Source of the DNA: Planctomicrobium sp051466335
GTDB lineage: Bacteria > Planctomycetota > Planctomycetia > Planctomycetales > Planctomycetaceae
Assembly: GCF_051466335.1 (NCBI RefSeq)
Contig: NZ_CP195793.1
Span: forward strand, 558,001-622,000
Length of the DNA stretch: 64,000 bases
Direction of reading: 5' to 3'
Of the stretch, positions 33,485-42,554 are shown in pieces (within the stretch, counting starts at the first letter, position 1; the number at the start of each line of letters is the position of its first letter). Under the pieces are notes generated by a model, which was not told where the DNA came from, did no database searches, and saw only the letters and a list, made by a program, of their open reading frames with translations. A program made the translations under genes and the position numbers.

Positions 33485-34435
33485 TCATTTCCCAGCGCTA
33501 TTCCCTTTGATCTGCAACCATTGCATTGCGACAGTCCCCACTAGCTGCAACGTCTTCCAGGAACACGCTGCGGGAAGGTCGTTTCGCTTGTGCCAATGGG
33601 GATAGCTGAAATCGATGATGTCACAGGTTGCAATTTTGGCGATCTGATTTAAAGGCAAGTGATCGTCCAGCACTTCATATTTCCGACGATTCACGAACTC
33701 TTTCACCCCCATCTTGGCAGCGACCTCCCAAATTTCTTTGGTGACGTCCGGCGCATAACGCAAGCTGTTGATCTCAAGATGAAACGTCGCGTTCGTTCCC
33801 GCGACCATGTCAAATAGCACACCGCATCTGTAGCGGTGGCTTTGCGGGGGATTCTCTTTGTAGTCGTTGGCAAAATACTCTGATCCGTAGAAGTACTTAT
33901 CTGTTTTTTTATAGACGAGTTCTTCGCCATCGAAGATTACGAAGTCGATGCCGAACGCCGGGTTGCGGGACAGTTGTTGAATCTGACCGACATGATGGGC
34001 TAGCTCCATCAGCATCGCCACGCCACTTCCTCCATCGTTCGCTCCGATAAAAGGCTTCGCTCGGAGTGCAGCAGTCGGCTCTTGATCCGGGAATGGACGC
34101 GTGTCGTAATGACAGCATAAGAGAATTCGATCTGTCGCCTCAGGATTCCAGACAACGATCATATTCTTCATACGGACCGGTGCGCCGGTCTGCGGGTGAA
34201 CAACGTCAAACTGTTGATACCGAACCTGACCACCTAATTCCGTGAAATGCGTCTCCAGCAACTCCTGCTGTCGCAGCATCCCCTCTGTCCCAGAGATGCG
34301 TGGTCCAATTGCACACACCGCTTCGAGATACCGAAACGCTCGCTGACCGTTGTAAGCAGGGGCATCCTGAGCACCGACCAATCCAGCAGCGTTCAAACAG
34401 AAAAAAAAGACCAGCAACAGCAATGCGCGATTCAT
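33485..34435 (-). CDS. M28-family zinc peptidase / glutaminyl cyclase-like, exported
   Basis: About 316 residues with a clear signal peptide (MNRALLLLVFFFCLNAAGLVGA). The family core is present: ILLCCHYDTRP (zinc His and Asp), FIGANDGGSGVAMLMELA (bridging Asp), DFVIFDGEELV (the Glu pair) and, near the end, CDIIDFSYPHWHKRNDLP with the last His. The arrangement GISRISGTEG...QQFD near the start is typical of glutaminyl-peptide cyclotransferase-like M28 members. It therefore could be an aminopeptidase or a cyclase acting outside the cytoplasm. An ATG six codons upstream (34453) is an alternative start. Confidence 0.87.
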   Translation of the reverse strand: MNRALLLLVFFFCLNAAGLVGAQDAPAYNGQRAFRYLEAVCAIGPRISGTEGMLRQQELLETHFTELGGQVRYQQFDVVHPQTGAPVRMKNMIVVWNPEATDRILLCCHYDTRPFPDQEPTAALRAKPFIGANDGGSGVAMLMELAHHVGQIQQLSRNPAFGIDFVIFDGEELVYKKTDKYFYGSEYFANDYKENPPQSHRYRCGVLFDMVAGTNATFHLEINSLRYAPDVTKEIWEVAAKMGVKEFVNRRKYEVLDDHLPLNQIAKIATCDIIDFSYPHWHKRNDLPAACSWKTLQLVGTVAMQWLQIKGNSAGK

Positions 34436-34481
34436 CACCACGTGAGACTCCATTCAAAATCGCAGACCCATCAAATGCAAA

Positions 34482-34507
34482 CGCCGTGCAGAAAGTCCTG
34501 CACGGCG
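34482..34507 (-). terminator. intrinsic-type terminator of the leftward gene at 34566
   Basis: CGCCGTGCAG (34482-34491) and CTGCACGGCG (34498-34507) form a perfect 10-bp stem with a 6-base loop. Read leftward it is followed by TTTGCATTT. It lies 59 bp past the stop of the acidic protein gene and before the peptidase start. Confidence 0.75.
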
Positions 34508-34565
34508 ATGCAAACACATAGTTTTCGGCCTGCTCGCCGATCTCAGCCTAACGCGCACCAGAGTG

Positions 34566-35360
34566 TCAGGACAATCCAGCCGTTCGGGCCTGAAGATTCT
34601 CGATCGCATCCAGCAATCGCTGTTGGACTCGCGATGGAAGCTCCGGAAAACTTTCCAGAACTTCAGGAGTCAGTGCTGTGACCGCCTTTTCGAGCATTGA
34701 ACAGGTCTTTTTCAGAATCTGTTCTGGAGTCAACTCGGGGCGTTCGCCTTTCTCTCCATGATCCGACCCGCCCTGTGCTCCTTTTGCGAATGGAGCATAC
34801 TCGGCGACCTGAGTCCCTCTCGCAGCGGAGATCGCGGTTTCTGTCAGGTCTTCAGATTGATCAAATGGAGCATCTTCATCGTAAGTACGACGAAGTTCGC
34901 CACTGAACTGACTCGGATCCTGAACGATACCGACAGCAGCGCTCAAATAATCGCTCGAAGCGAATACTTCCTCTTCTTCCTCAGATGCGGTCGACAGATC
35001 TTCGCCATGCTGCGCGCGCCGCCAAGCCTTCATCTCGGCAATGGTGGCCTGCATTTCACTCGCCCAGGACAGGCATTCAGCTGCATCGTCCCAGTTGATC
35101 ACAACATAAAAGTGCGACCACTTCAGCGTTGGGTAATTCTGGTAAACATCTGCAAATGTCTCCCACACGCGGCGTCGCTGATACACCTGATCCCCGCTGA
35201 GACCGATTTGTGCACCGAAATCTGCATCGGTACGCCCCTTTGCGTGGCGCTCCGTCCACTTCGAGGCGCATTCACCGATTTCCCAATTACAGCTACTCAG
35301 CGCTGACTGGGCTCGGGCAACGAGTTGTTCTTCAGTTTCGATCGTTTCCGTCGCGGACAT
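34566..35360 (-). CDS. unrecognised acidic helical protein
   Basis: Protein of 264 residues with no signal peptide or membrane segment. The first 110 residues are helix-rich and contain KGRTDADFGAQIGLSGDQVYQRRRVWETF, which could be a helix-turn-helix-like segment of the kind found in ParB- or DUF3102-type proteins. The middle is acidic (SEEEEEVFASSDY, DEDAPFDQSEDLTE). The last 50 residues (LTPEQILKKTCSMLEKAVTALTPEVLESF) look like a helical bundle. A good ribosome-binding AGGTGAGAAG precedes the ATG, and it has its own terminator. A role in DNA binding is only a guess. Confidence 0.6.
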   Translation of the reverse strand: MSATETIETEEQLVARAQSALSSCNWEIGECASKWTERHAKGRTDADFGAQIGLSGDQVYQRRRVWETFADVYQNYPTLKWSHFYVVINWDDAAECLSWASEMQATIAEMKAWRRAQHGEDLSTASEEEEEVFASSDYLSAAVGIVQDPSQFSGELRRTYDEDAPFDQSEDLTETAISAARGTQVAEYAPFAKGAQGGSDHGEKGERPELTPEQILKKTCSMLEKAVTALTPEVLESFPELPSRVQQRLLDAIENLQARTAGLS

Positions 35361-35610
35361 ACTGTACTTCTCACCTCAACGGGTCATCCCCGTGGTCCAA
35401 TGTCTCAACTGGGCATACACCCGCATTAAGTCCTGTCCAACCAATCGTAGTCCTGTCCATTTTCTGACGTTGAACCGAATTGAGCTCGGATTTCAGAATG
35501 CTGCACAGGAAATTGACCGGACCTTCAAATTAAACCCAGACTCTCCAATCTTCGCGTTCCTCACAGATCTCGGAGATGCAAAGGATCACTCGAAGATTGT
35601 CGATCCCCGA
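35361..35610. other. spacer with a short direct repeat
   Basis: AGTCCTGTCCA occurs at 35429-35439 and 35449-35459, exactly 20 bp apart, about 70-100 bp upstream of the acidic-protein gene start. A forward frame (35392-35784) has no domain-like sequence. Otherwise nothing recognised. Confidence 0.4.
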
Positions 35611-35904
35611 TCACCGTTCAGGGAGCAAACAGGCGTTTGCATTTCTCTCTTCGGGATAAATGAACCGTTTCAACACAGTGAAAACCGCCAGGCTCGACAA
35701 TCGGCGCAATGTCGAATCAAAGAAAGTTCTAAGGGAAATTTCCTCAACTTGCCTCCACTCATATCCCCATTCAGAACAGATTAACTGCAACAAATGCGAA
35801 TTGATTTCTCGGCGTCCGACACCCAACAATTCATTGAATTCGCTATCATCAATCCAATCCTCACCGATTAAAAAGTCAAGGAAGTGCTCATGAAGGTGGT
35901 TCAT
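35611..35904 (-). CDS. possible small protein divergent from, and overlapping, panC
   Basis: A leftward frame from an ATG at 35904 encodes 97 residues. They look more protein-like than the other frames in this spacer: an acidic N-terminal helix (HEHFLDFLIGEDWIDDSEFNELLGV), then INSHLLQLICSEWGYEW and a basic, hydrophobic C-terminal helix. It overlaps the first 15 bases of panC on the opposite strand. No family is recognised and there is no firm ribosome-binding site. It may be a real orphan gene, a decayed remnant, or chance. Confidence 0.3.
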   Translation of the reverse strand: MNHLHEHFLDFLIGEDWIDDSEFNELLGVGRREINSHLLQLICSEWGYEWRQVEEISLRTFFDSTLRRLSSLAVFTVLKRFIYPEERNANACLLPER

Positions 35905-36735
35905 TCGATTGCTGATGTCAGGCAAGAGGTCGCGTCGGCACGGCAGCAGGGCCGCAAGATCGGGTGCGTTCCGACCATGGGAGCACTTCACGCTGGCCAC
36001 ATCAGCCTCGTCGATCAATGTCGACAACTTGTGGATTATTGCGTTGTCACCATCTTCGTGAACCCGACTCAATTCTCGGCGAACGAAGACCTCAGCAAAT
36101 ATCCCCGCCCCATCGAAGCCGATCTGGAAGCCTGCAGAAACGCGGGGGTCGATTGCGTTTATCTCCCGGAAATCGCGTCACTCTACCCGGAAAACTACCA
36201 ATCCTGGGTCACTGTGGAGGAACTCTCGAAAACACTCGAAGGGGAATTTCGACCGACGCATTTCCGAGGAGTCACAACCATTGTCGCCAAGTTGTTTAAC
36301 ATCGTCCTCCCGGAGATCGCCTGCTTCGGAGCGAAGGACTATCAACAACACACGCTGATTCGTCGCATGGCACAGGATTTGAACATTCCCACAGAAATTG
36401 TCGTTTGCCCGACCATTCGTGAAGCGGATGGACTCGCCATGAGCAGCCGAAATGTCTACCTGTCTGCCGAAGAGAGACGCGATGCACTGGCAATCTCAAG
36501 AGCGTTGAGAAACGCCGAGACTCGTCTGAAGAATGGTGAACCGGTCGGCGAAACTGAACGAATCATGCAATCCGAACTCCAAATTGCACAAGGAGTTGAA
36601 ACACAGTACGCCGTCATTCGTGATCCTGACACCCTTAAACCGGTCACGACACCCGGAAAGAGTGTCGTCGCACTCATCGCTGCGATTGTGGGGAAGACAC
36701 GTTTGATTGATAACCTTACGATTCACCTGAAATAA
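35890..36735 (+). CDS. panC: pantoate--beta-alanine ligase (pantothenate synthetase)
   Basis: Joins pantoate and beta-alanine with ATP to make pantothenate, the precursor of coenzyme A. The 281 residues show the nucleotidyl-transferase HIGH-type motif GCVPTMGALHAGHISLV, then FVNPTQFSANEDLSKYPR. FRGVTTIVAKLFNIVLPEIACFGAKDYQQ is near residue 125, and PTIREADGLAMSSRN, the KMSKS-like loop region, is near 180. The ATG at 35890 is chosen because AAGGAA lies 7 bp upstream. The GTG at 35884 is too close to that site. Confidence 0.95.
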   Translation: MKVVHSIADVRQEVASARQQGRKIGCVPTMGALHAGHISLVDQCRQLVDYCVVTIFVNPTQFSANEDLSKYPRPIEADLEACRNAGVDCVYLPEIASLYPENYQSWVTVEELSKTLEGEFRPTHFRGVTTIVAKLFNIVLPEIACFGAKDYQQHTLIRRMAQDLNIPTEIVVCPTIREADGLAMSSRNVYLSAEERRDALAISRALRNAETRLKNGEPVGETERIMQSELQIAQGVETQYAVIRDPDTLKPVTTPGKSVVALIAAIVGKTRLIDNLTIHLK

Positions 36736-36805
36736 ATCCGTCGCGAGTATCAAATTGCGACACGTTGACAATGCGAGCTGACTCTCTGTCAGCTGGAGCT
36801 TATTG

Positions 36806-37876
36806 ATGCGGCAGACCCTGTTAAAAATTAGTCTGGAATCTCCTTGGACGTGGTGGCATTCCGGTGCGGAAGGGCTCCCTGTCATGGGGGCTGCCTGGAT
36901 TCTGCTGATTGCTGGTAGCCTGTACCTGCTGTTTCACTTCTTACGCAAAAACAAATTAATCTACGGTGATCCTTTTACCTGGATCGGTCTGGGCGTCGGG
37001 GTCTTACTCGTCAGCGTGCTGGGAAGCATGAAGGTTCTCCCTGCTGAGTTACCGATCTTCGGATACGGAGTCATGGTGCTCATCGGCTTCACCTGCGCAC
37101 TTTCATTTGCCTGCCATCGAGCGAAGCAAGTCGGGATTGACCCGGAAGTCATCATGGATTCCGCTTTCTGGATTTTGATTTCCGGAGTTGCAGGAGGACG
37201 ACTGGCATTCCTGATCCAATACCATGACTCTGTCTTTCTCCCCGGCATGTCCATCCCACAGATGGCTCTGGCATCGATCAATCTCCCCGATGGGGGTTTG
37301 GTTCTGCTGGGCGCGCTGGTCGGTGGGGGCTTAGGAGTCGTCGCCTACTTCAAATCCAAAAAGCTGAGCGCACTGGAATTCTGCGACCTGCTTATTCCTG
37401 CTGTCTTCATTGGTGTCGGCTTCGGCCGTATTGGCTGCCTGTTGAATGGCTGCTGTTTTGGAGATCGCTGTGAACTCCCATGGGCTATCTACTTCCCCGA
37501 AGGGACAACCACATACAGCATTCTCGCCCTCCGGGGCTTTCTGCCCGAGGGGACCCCTTGGACGATGCCGCTTCATCCGACGCAAATCTACAGTTCAATT
37601 GATGGATTTCTTCTCGCGATCGTGACAGCCATTTTCTATTGGTATCGCCGATATCCCGGCGATAACCTCGCGGTTGGGTGCATGCTCTATTCAATCACAC
37701 GATTCATGATCGAGTTTCTGCGATCCGATGAGATGGGACAACTTGGGACCGGGCTGACAATTTCTCAGCTGTATTCGATCGGAATTTTCACTCTTGGATT
37801 GATTCTGCTGCTGACGGGACCACTTCGCGGACCGATCACCATTCCAGCGAGAGGGCTGGACCGGCCCGAACGTTAA
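36806..37876 (+). CDS. lgt: prolipoprotein diacylglyceryl transferase
   Basis: Inner-membrane enzyme that adds diacylglycerol to the Cys of lipoprotein signal peptides. The 356 residues include an extra N-terminal segment of about 75 residues with two helices before the usual core. The signature GFGRIGCLLNGCCFGDRCELPWAI is near residue 210. HPTQIYSS is near 257, and TRFMIEFLRSDE holds the essential Arg. The motif equivalent to E. coli DGGMSFHGGLIG reads DGGLVLLGALVG here, so the catalytically important His103 is replaced by Leu. It follows panC by 70 bp. The 3' end overlaps the convergent glycosyltransferase gene by 4 bp. Confidence 0.92.
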   Translation: MRQTLLKISLESPWTWWHSGAEGLPVMGAAWILLIAGSLYLLFHFLRKNKLIYGDPFTWIGLGVGVLLVSVLGSMKVLPAELPIFGYGVMVLIGFTCALSFACHRAKQVGIDPEVIMDSAFWILISGVAGGRLAFLIQYHDSVFLPGMSIPQMALASINLPDGGLVLLGALVGGGLGVVAYFKSKKLSALEFCDLLIPAVFIGVGFGRIGCLLNGCCFGDRCELPWAIYFPEGTTTYSILALRGFLPEGTPWTMPLHPTQIYSSIDGFLLAIVTAIFYWYRRYPGDNLAVGCMLYSITRFMIEFLRSDEMGQLGTGLTISQLYSIGIFTLGLILLLTGPLRGPITIPARGLDRPER

Positions 37877-39003
37877 AGACCTTCCGCAGTACTCGCCCCG
37901 GAATCTGTATCTGAATTTGACAACAGATTCCGATAGCGATCGACCATGCAGGAAACCGAGAACTCCTGAAGCATCCGCTGGCGGGCAGACTCCCCTAAGC
38001 GGGCAGCCAATTCAGGCGAGTTCAGAATTCTCTCCGTATATTGGGAGAAACCGAGGCTATCCCCCAGGTTGGCAACAAATCCATCCTGATCGTGCCGAAC
38101 AAGTTCGCGATTTGGGGGGATATCGCTGACGACCGAGGGCCGTCCACAGGCCATTGCTTCCATCAGGCTGTTAGACATCCCTTCAAACTCGCTGGCGATC
38201 CAGAAAACATCACAAAGATGTAACAGCGACGAGGCGTCCCGACGATGGCCGAGAAAGCGTACGTGCCTCTCAACCTCGACATCCTGAGCGTAAAAGAGGA
38301 GATCGTCTTTTTCGGGACCGTCTCCCGCAATCAGCAGATAAGCTGTTGGATCTGATTGACTCAACACCTTTGTTGCCCACAACAAAGACTTCAATCGCTT
38401 TTGCTTTGCCAGCCTTCCGACATACATGACAAGCTTTGCGTCTTCAGGAAGATTGAGTTGCTTCAGGAACTCCTCACGAGAGATGCCCGGAAGTGGAGGG
38501 ACTTCAACGCCGTTGGGGACGACTGCAATCTTACATTCAGGAAATCCAACGCCGGCATAGAACGCGCGGACACTCTGTGAGTTCGCGATCAGTAAATCAG
38601 TTCGCGACTGTAATCGACGATCGAGTGCCAACTGCCAACCGGATTTCCAGGAATCGACACAACGTTCTGAAATGATTGTTCGAGGAGGCCTTGCGAGTCC
38701 GATCGTCGCCAGCCTTACCGTTGCGTTAGCTGCGAACAGGCAGGAGAGCACGACATCCGGTTGAAAGGCCTGAATCTCCCGGCGGAGCTTCCAAATAGTG
38801 ATGGGATCCAGTCGCCAGCGTTTCTTCAGAATGGAGTACGGAATTCCGTGCTCATTCAACATCGATTCAAATGGCCCGCCGCGAGAGAGGGTCACCACTC
38901 GTACCGTAAATTCTTCCTTCGGAAGCTGACACGCCAGCATAGCGAACTGCTTTTCCGCTCCAGATTGGTCGAGTGTCGGAATGACAATGAGAAGCTTAGT
39001 CAC
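37873..39003 (-). CDS. GT4-family glycosyltransferase
   Basis: Retaining GT-B glycosyltransferase of about 376 residues, probably building a surface polysaccharide or glycan. It begins KLLIVIPTLDQSGAEKQFAML (donor/acceptor loop GAEKQ). The mid-domain LLIANSQSVRAFYAGVGFPECKIAVVPNGVEV is typical, followed by AKLVMYVGRLAKQKRLKSLL. The nucleotide-sugar E-x7-E motif region reads FWIASEFEGMSNSLMEAMACGRPSVVS near residue 300. The start is uncertain: GTG at 39003 fits the domain start, while a TTG at 39036 adds 11 residues. Confidence 0.9.
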   Translation of the reverse strand: MTKLLIVIPTLDQSGAEKQFAMLACQLPKEEFTVRVVTLSRGGPFESMLNEHGIPYSILKKRWRLDPITIWKLRREIQAFQPDVVLSCLFAANATVRLATIGLARPPRTIISERCVDSWKSGWQLALDRRLQSRTDLLIANSQSVRAFYAGVGFPECKIAVVPNGVEVPPLPGISREEFLKQLNLPEDAKLVMYVGRLAKQKRLKSLLWATKVLSQSDPTAYLLIAGDGPEKDDLLFYAQDVEVERHVRFLGHRRDASSLLHLCDVFWIASEFEGMSNSLMEAMACGRPSVVSDIPPNRELVRHDQDGFVANLGDSLGFSQYTERILNSPELAARLGESARQRMLQEFSVSCMVDRYRNLLSNSDTDSGASTAEGL

Positions 39004-39169
39004 TTTGATCGATCGGTTTTCTGGGCGATGTCGCAAGAAAATGGCAGCGACGGAACTGCATGATACGAAATCACTCGTTGAAAAGTGATGGAAACTGATC
39101 TCTCATTCGAATGCGCAGGACGAGCCGAGGTCGCGTATCGAAGGAATCATCAGCATAAAGGGAAGCTGG

Positions 39170-39526
39170 CTACTGTACAGCGCCAGGGTATTTGAATGGT
39201 CCATAGGCTCCCGGACCAACAGGCTGTGTCGTCGGAACCGGGCTCATCTGATTACGAATCGTCCCATTATAGAAGCGATCCTTGACTTGCTGAGGTTCGG
39301 ATCGTTGCTGCAGAAAACTTTGCGGGCGAAAGCCGACCGAAGGCCCCAACGAGGCATCGGGATAGGGATCCTGCACCTGGGCTTCGCGGCGTTGAAGCTC
39401 TGGGTCTTCAGCGGAAAACAGATGCGGAAAGCGCGTTGTTGAGGGATTCAGACAGCCATTTGCCACCACCATGCTGACTGAGGCCAGCATCGCCCATCTC
39501 TTCAGATATGGATTCGGTTGTGACAT
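39170..39526 (-). CDS. small putative lipoprotein
   Basis: Protein of 118 residues. The signal region YLKRWAMLASVSMVVANGC ends in a lipobox-like VANGC near residue 25. The mature part is Pro/Gln-rich, with QRREAQVQDPYPDASLGPS and GPGAYGPFKYPGAVQ at the end. No known domain. Probably anchored to a membrane and exposed to the periplasm. The ATG at 39526 starts the signal and is preferred to one 14 codons upstream. Confidence 0.6.
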   Translation of the reverse strand: MSQPNPYLKRWAMLASVSMVVANGCLNPSTTRFPHLFSAEDPELQRREAQVQDPYPDASLGPSVGFRPQSFLQQRSEPQQVKDRFYNGTIRNQMSPVPTTQPVGPGAYGPFKYPGAVQ

Positions 39527-39958
39527 GGGAAATGAACCGTATTCAAAGCTTCGAACGAAATGGCCCAATCGGCCTGTGCAGGAATATTGACGAAGCTCTT
39601 CCGGACCCCACGAGACATCTCAATCAACAGGAATTCCGACTCTCGAGCGGTCCGACCAAGCGGCGTTATACATAGACCGGCAAAATCTGCACAGACGAGA
39701 TTTTTCGCCAAAAAGAGCGAAATTCCCAAAATGCGATTTGGGCCGAAGCAACTGAGATTACGCGTTGTTTTCTGGAAACCACCTGATTCACTTTTTGCAA
39801 CACGCTGCTTTTAGGAATCACGTAAAATACTCTCAATCATCCAAAGACTCCGTTTAGAAAGGCCTAAATGCCTTTCAAGGACGAGTGTTACGAAAAATTC
39901 AGGAATCATAAAAATAGACTATAGAAAATTAGGAACGCGTTTTGCCAAGATCAGGTTC
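39527..39958. other. AT-rich spacer with a small hairpin
   Basis: No gene recognised. GAAAGGC (39857-39863) and GCCTTTC (39870-39876) form a 7-bp stem about 80 bp before the next gene. Without a T-run its role is unclear. Confidence 0.4.
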
Positions 39959-40609
39959 ATGCTTAACGTCGCCTCCCAATCTCTCGCTCGTACTGAAATT
40001 ACCTACATCGCATTCCGCCTCGCGTGCCTCGATACACGCGAACGACTGGAATTGGCGGTGCAGCTCGACCTTTGTCCGGAGCGAAATTTTGGATTTCTGA
40101 CAGAAGTTCCATTTCTGAAGAATGTTCCGGCACAAATACAACTCGAATTACTGTTTCAGACGTGGGCCAAGCATATTACCCCAATTCCGCAGCCTGCCAC
40201 TCTTCTCGACGAAAGCATTGTCTACGCCGCTTGCGAAACTGCTGCTCGCATGATCCGATCAGAACCAGATGTGGTTCGACGATTTCTGAATCGTGGTCCG
40301 ATCCATTGCAGCCAGATCGTCAATAATGATCTTGCCAAGAAGCTTCAGGTATTGCACACCCAATTCTCTCAGGCTGGCCTGTTTCTTTTACTCTCCCAGT
40401 TTCAGGACATTCCCCCGCTGGAAGCGGTCCCACTCAAACAGGACTATGGTTTCGAAGGGGATTCAACAGAGTGCCTCCTCGAAGTCCTTGGTCGCTGGTA
40501 CGTCTCCCCGGCAATGGTCCACGAGTCGAATGGCTTGCTGACCAGAGTGGAGGCCGAACAACTCGGTGCATTGTTAAGAATCGCAGGGTGTACCAGAGGA
40601 ATGCGGTAA
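39959..40609 (+). CDS. hypothetical soluble protein
   Basis: Unrecognised protein of 216 residues, predicted cytoplasmic and largely helical. It contains LACLDTRERLELAVQLDLCPERN, ATLLDESIVYAACETAARMIRSEPDVVRRFL and a Leu-rich LQVLHTQFSQAGLFLLLSQF. No catalytic motif or repeat stands out. The ATG lacks a strong ribosome-binding site. It lies 92 bp before the PepSY-TM gene on the same strand, which may be co-transcribed, but no functional link can be read. Confidence 0.6.
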   Translation: MLNVASQSLARTEITYIAFRLACLDTRERLELAVQLDLCPERNFGFLTEVPFLKNVPAQIQLELLFQTWAKHITPIPQPATLLDESIVYAACETAARMIRSEPDVVRRFLNRGPIHCSQIVNNDLAKKLQVLHTQFSQAGLFLLLSQFQDIPPLEAVPLKQDYGFEGDSTECLLEVLGRWYVSPAMVHESNGLLTRVEAEQLGALLRIAGCTRGMR

Positions 40610-40701
40610 GCCGCTTTTCTTTCCACAATCAGTCTGTTCAACTCTCCGAAATTGCCCCAGCCTTCGGGGTCCTTTCACTTCTTTCTCGTTGAGATTGCTC
40701 T

Positions 40702-41880
40702 GTGACGGATTGGATTCGCATCTGCAGGAAGATCCACCTGGCTCTGGCGCTGGTTTTGGGAGCTCATTTCGCCCTCATCGCCACGACAGGGGCCTTGTAT
40801 GTCTTTGACGCCGACATACGGAACTGGGCATTCGCTCAGAACAAGTGGAAGCGCACAGCAGGGGATGTCGGCCCTCAAAAAGCCATCGAGAGCATCCGTG
40901 CAGCGTACGTCGACTGGAATGGGGCTTACCTTGTCTTTCCAACGGAGTCACGCCCGTTTTATGCGGGCTACGTGATCAAACCATCGAGTGAATTCTGGAT
41001 TGACGTTTTCGTTGACCCGGGGACAGGCAACATTCTTGGTACAACAGACAATTCCACCTGGTGCGTGAACGGCATTCTTCATCGCACACTGGCTCTTCAT
41101 ACTCGCCTGTGTGCAGGAGAAACCGGAAGGAGACTCGTCGGAATCAGCACGTCGCTGCTGTTGTTTGAACTGATTACCGGAATCCTGCTTTGGGTTCCCC
41201 GCCCTCGACTGTGGCGCACTGCGCTCAAGATCCACTGGCGACAATCAAAACATCTTTTGCTGTACGACCTGCATCGCGTTGCCGGGGTGATCGCAACTCC
41301 GGTGCTGCTCATCATGATCGCAACCGGATTGCTCTGGAGTTATCCAAAGATCATCAAACCGCTGGTCTATCAAATTTGCGGAGAGACCCTGAGCAGCCCA
41401 AAAGCCGCTGCGCAGTCCACTCATGAGCCGCTCCCTGAATTGACGAATGACGACACGACACTCACCGTCGATCAGCTTGTGCAGAGAGCAGTCGATTCGA
41501 ACCCCGGGATGATCCCGCATTACTTTCTCCTCGGGTCGCCACTGAGTCCGGAAGCCAGAATTCGGCTGCAGCCCACGGGAGGTTCAAGTTCGCAGGCCAC
41601 CGAATCGATCACTGTTTTGATGGATCGAAGAACGGGTGAACTGCGACCCGATTTCAACTCGGCAAAACGGACTCCCAGCTTGGCGGACAAATTGACACGT
41701 GAATGGGCGTATCAACTGCACGTCGGAACAATCGGCGGCAGAACGACGCAGATCATCGCTCTGCTTGCCTGCCTGACTGTTGATCTGCTTTTCTTCACCG
41801 GACTCATGATGTGGTGGAATAAGCGCTCCCGGCGAAGGCACCCGGGCCGGCTCAAGGAAACGTTGAAGCGAGATTCATAG
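40702..41880 (+). CDS. PepSY-associated TM domain protein
   Basis: Inner-membrane protein of 392 residues of the PepSY_TM family, often found near iron-uptake genes and related to periplasmic reductases. Helix 1 (LALALVLGAHFALIATTGALYVF) is preceded by a conserved RKIHL. A periplasmic PepSY-like segment follows, with FVDPGTGNILG near residue 112 and ILHRTLALHTRLCAGETGRRLVG. The LYDLHRVAGVIATPVLLIMIATGLLWSYP helix carries a His of the kind that binds haem in relatives. A second periplasmic part ends in VLMDRRTGEL, and the final helix is LTVDLLFFTGLMMWW. The start is GTG at 40702. It converges on rsmD, 11 bp apart. Confidence 0.85.
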   Translation: MTDWIRICRKIHLALALVLGAHFALIATTGALYVFDADIRNWAFAQNKWKRTAGDVGPQKAIESIRAAYVDWNGAYLVFPTESRPFYAGYVIKPSSEFWIDVFVDPGTGNILGTTDNSTWCVNGILHRTLALHTRLCAGETGRRLVGISTSLLLFELITGILLWVPRPRLWRTALKIHWRQSKHLLLYDLHRVAGVIATPVLLIMIATGLLWSYPKIIKPLVYQICGETLSSPKAAAQSTHEPLPELTNDDTTLTVDQLVQRAVDSNPGMIPHYFLLGSPLSPEARIRLQPTGGSSSQATESITVLMDRRTGELRPDFNSAKRTPSLADKLTREWAYQLHVGTIGGRTTQIIALLACLTVDLLFFTGLMMWWNKRSRRRHPGRLKETLKRDS

Positions 41881-41891
41881 CCGACCACGAA

Positions 41892-42554
41892 TTATTCATC
41901 ACTCTGATCCGCGACATCGTCGCCAGCCAGCGTATCTTCTGGCAACTCCGCATCGTCGACCGCGGGGGCGTTTTCAACACGATTGCAGATGTGAATCTTC
42001 ATGTTCGACATTCCCAAAGTCCAATCGACCGCCCACTGCGAAGGGAGGTCGTATTTCGCATGTTCTGGAACGCGAAGAATCATCGTCGCGCCGGGCGTGC
42101 TGACGTCAGGTCGAGCGAGGCGGGCAAGTGCGAGCCACAGTGGACTCCCTTGCTTCATTCCGGGGACCATTTTGTAGGGTGGATCGAAGAAGATCGCGTC
42201 GAACGGAGCAAAACCGGGTGCTCGCTTTCCTTTCGGGCGAAAGGAGCAACGAAGAATATCTGCTCTCCAGACGAGCGTTTCCTCTTCGCATTTCAGACTG
42301 GCGATATTCTCTTTCAGTAACTGCAGCGCGATCTTGTCTTTCTCGATAAACGTCACGCTTTGAGCGCCTCGAGAGATCGCTTCGAGACCAATTGTGCCGG
42401 TCCCGGCGAACACATCAGCGACTCGCTTTCCGACAAGTCGATTCGAAATGTTTTCAAAGAGACTCTCTTTCACACGACTTGTAATCGGACGTGTGGTTTC
42501 GCCGGGGCTGGATTGGAGAAGTCGACGACGATATTTACCAGCGATAATGCGCAT
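41892..42554 (-). CDS. rsmD: 16S rRNA (guanine(966)-N(2))-methyltransferase
   Basis: Methylates G966 of 16S rRNA during small-subunit assembly. The 220 residues begin with the family start MRIIAGKYRRRLL. RPITSRVKESLFENI follows, then the SAM loop VADVFAGTGTIGLEAISRGA near residue 44. The catalytic DAIFFDPPYK is near 120 (DPPY motif). The C-terminal 25 residues are acidic (DDAELPEDTLAGDDVADQSDE) and extend beyond usual family members. Third gene of a leftward run after the receiver-like and FHA genes. Confidence 0.93.
   Translation of the reverse strand: MRIIAGKYRRRLLQSSPGETTRPITSRVKESLFENISNRLVGKRVADVFAGTGTIGLEAISRGAQSVTFIEKDKIALQLLKENIASLKCEEETLVWRADILRCSFRPKGKRAPGFAPFDAIFFDPPYKMVPGMKQGSPLWLALARLARPDVSTPGATMILRVPEHAKYDLPSQWAVDWTLGMSNMKIHICNRVENAPAVDDAELPEDTLAGDDVADQSDE

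Noticed and set aside
35392..35784. A rightward 130-codon frame upstream of panC
   Set aside because: Composition is irregular, there is no ribosome-binding site and no domain. The leftward frame over the same DNA is more protein-like, though also weak.
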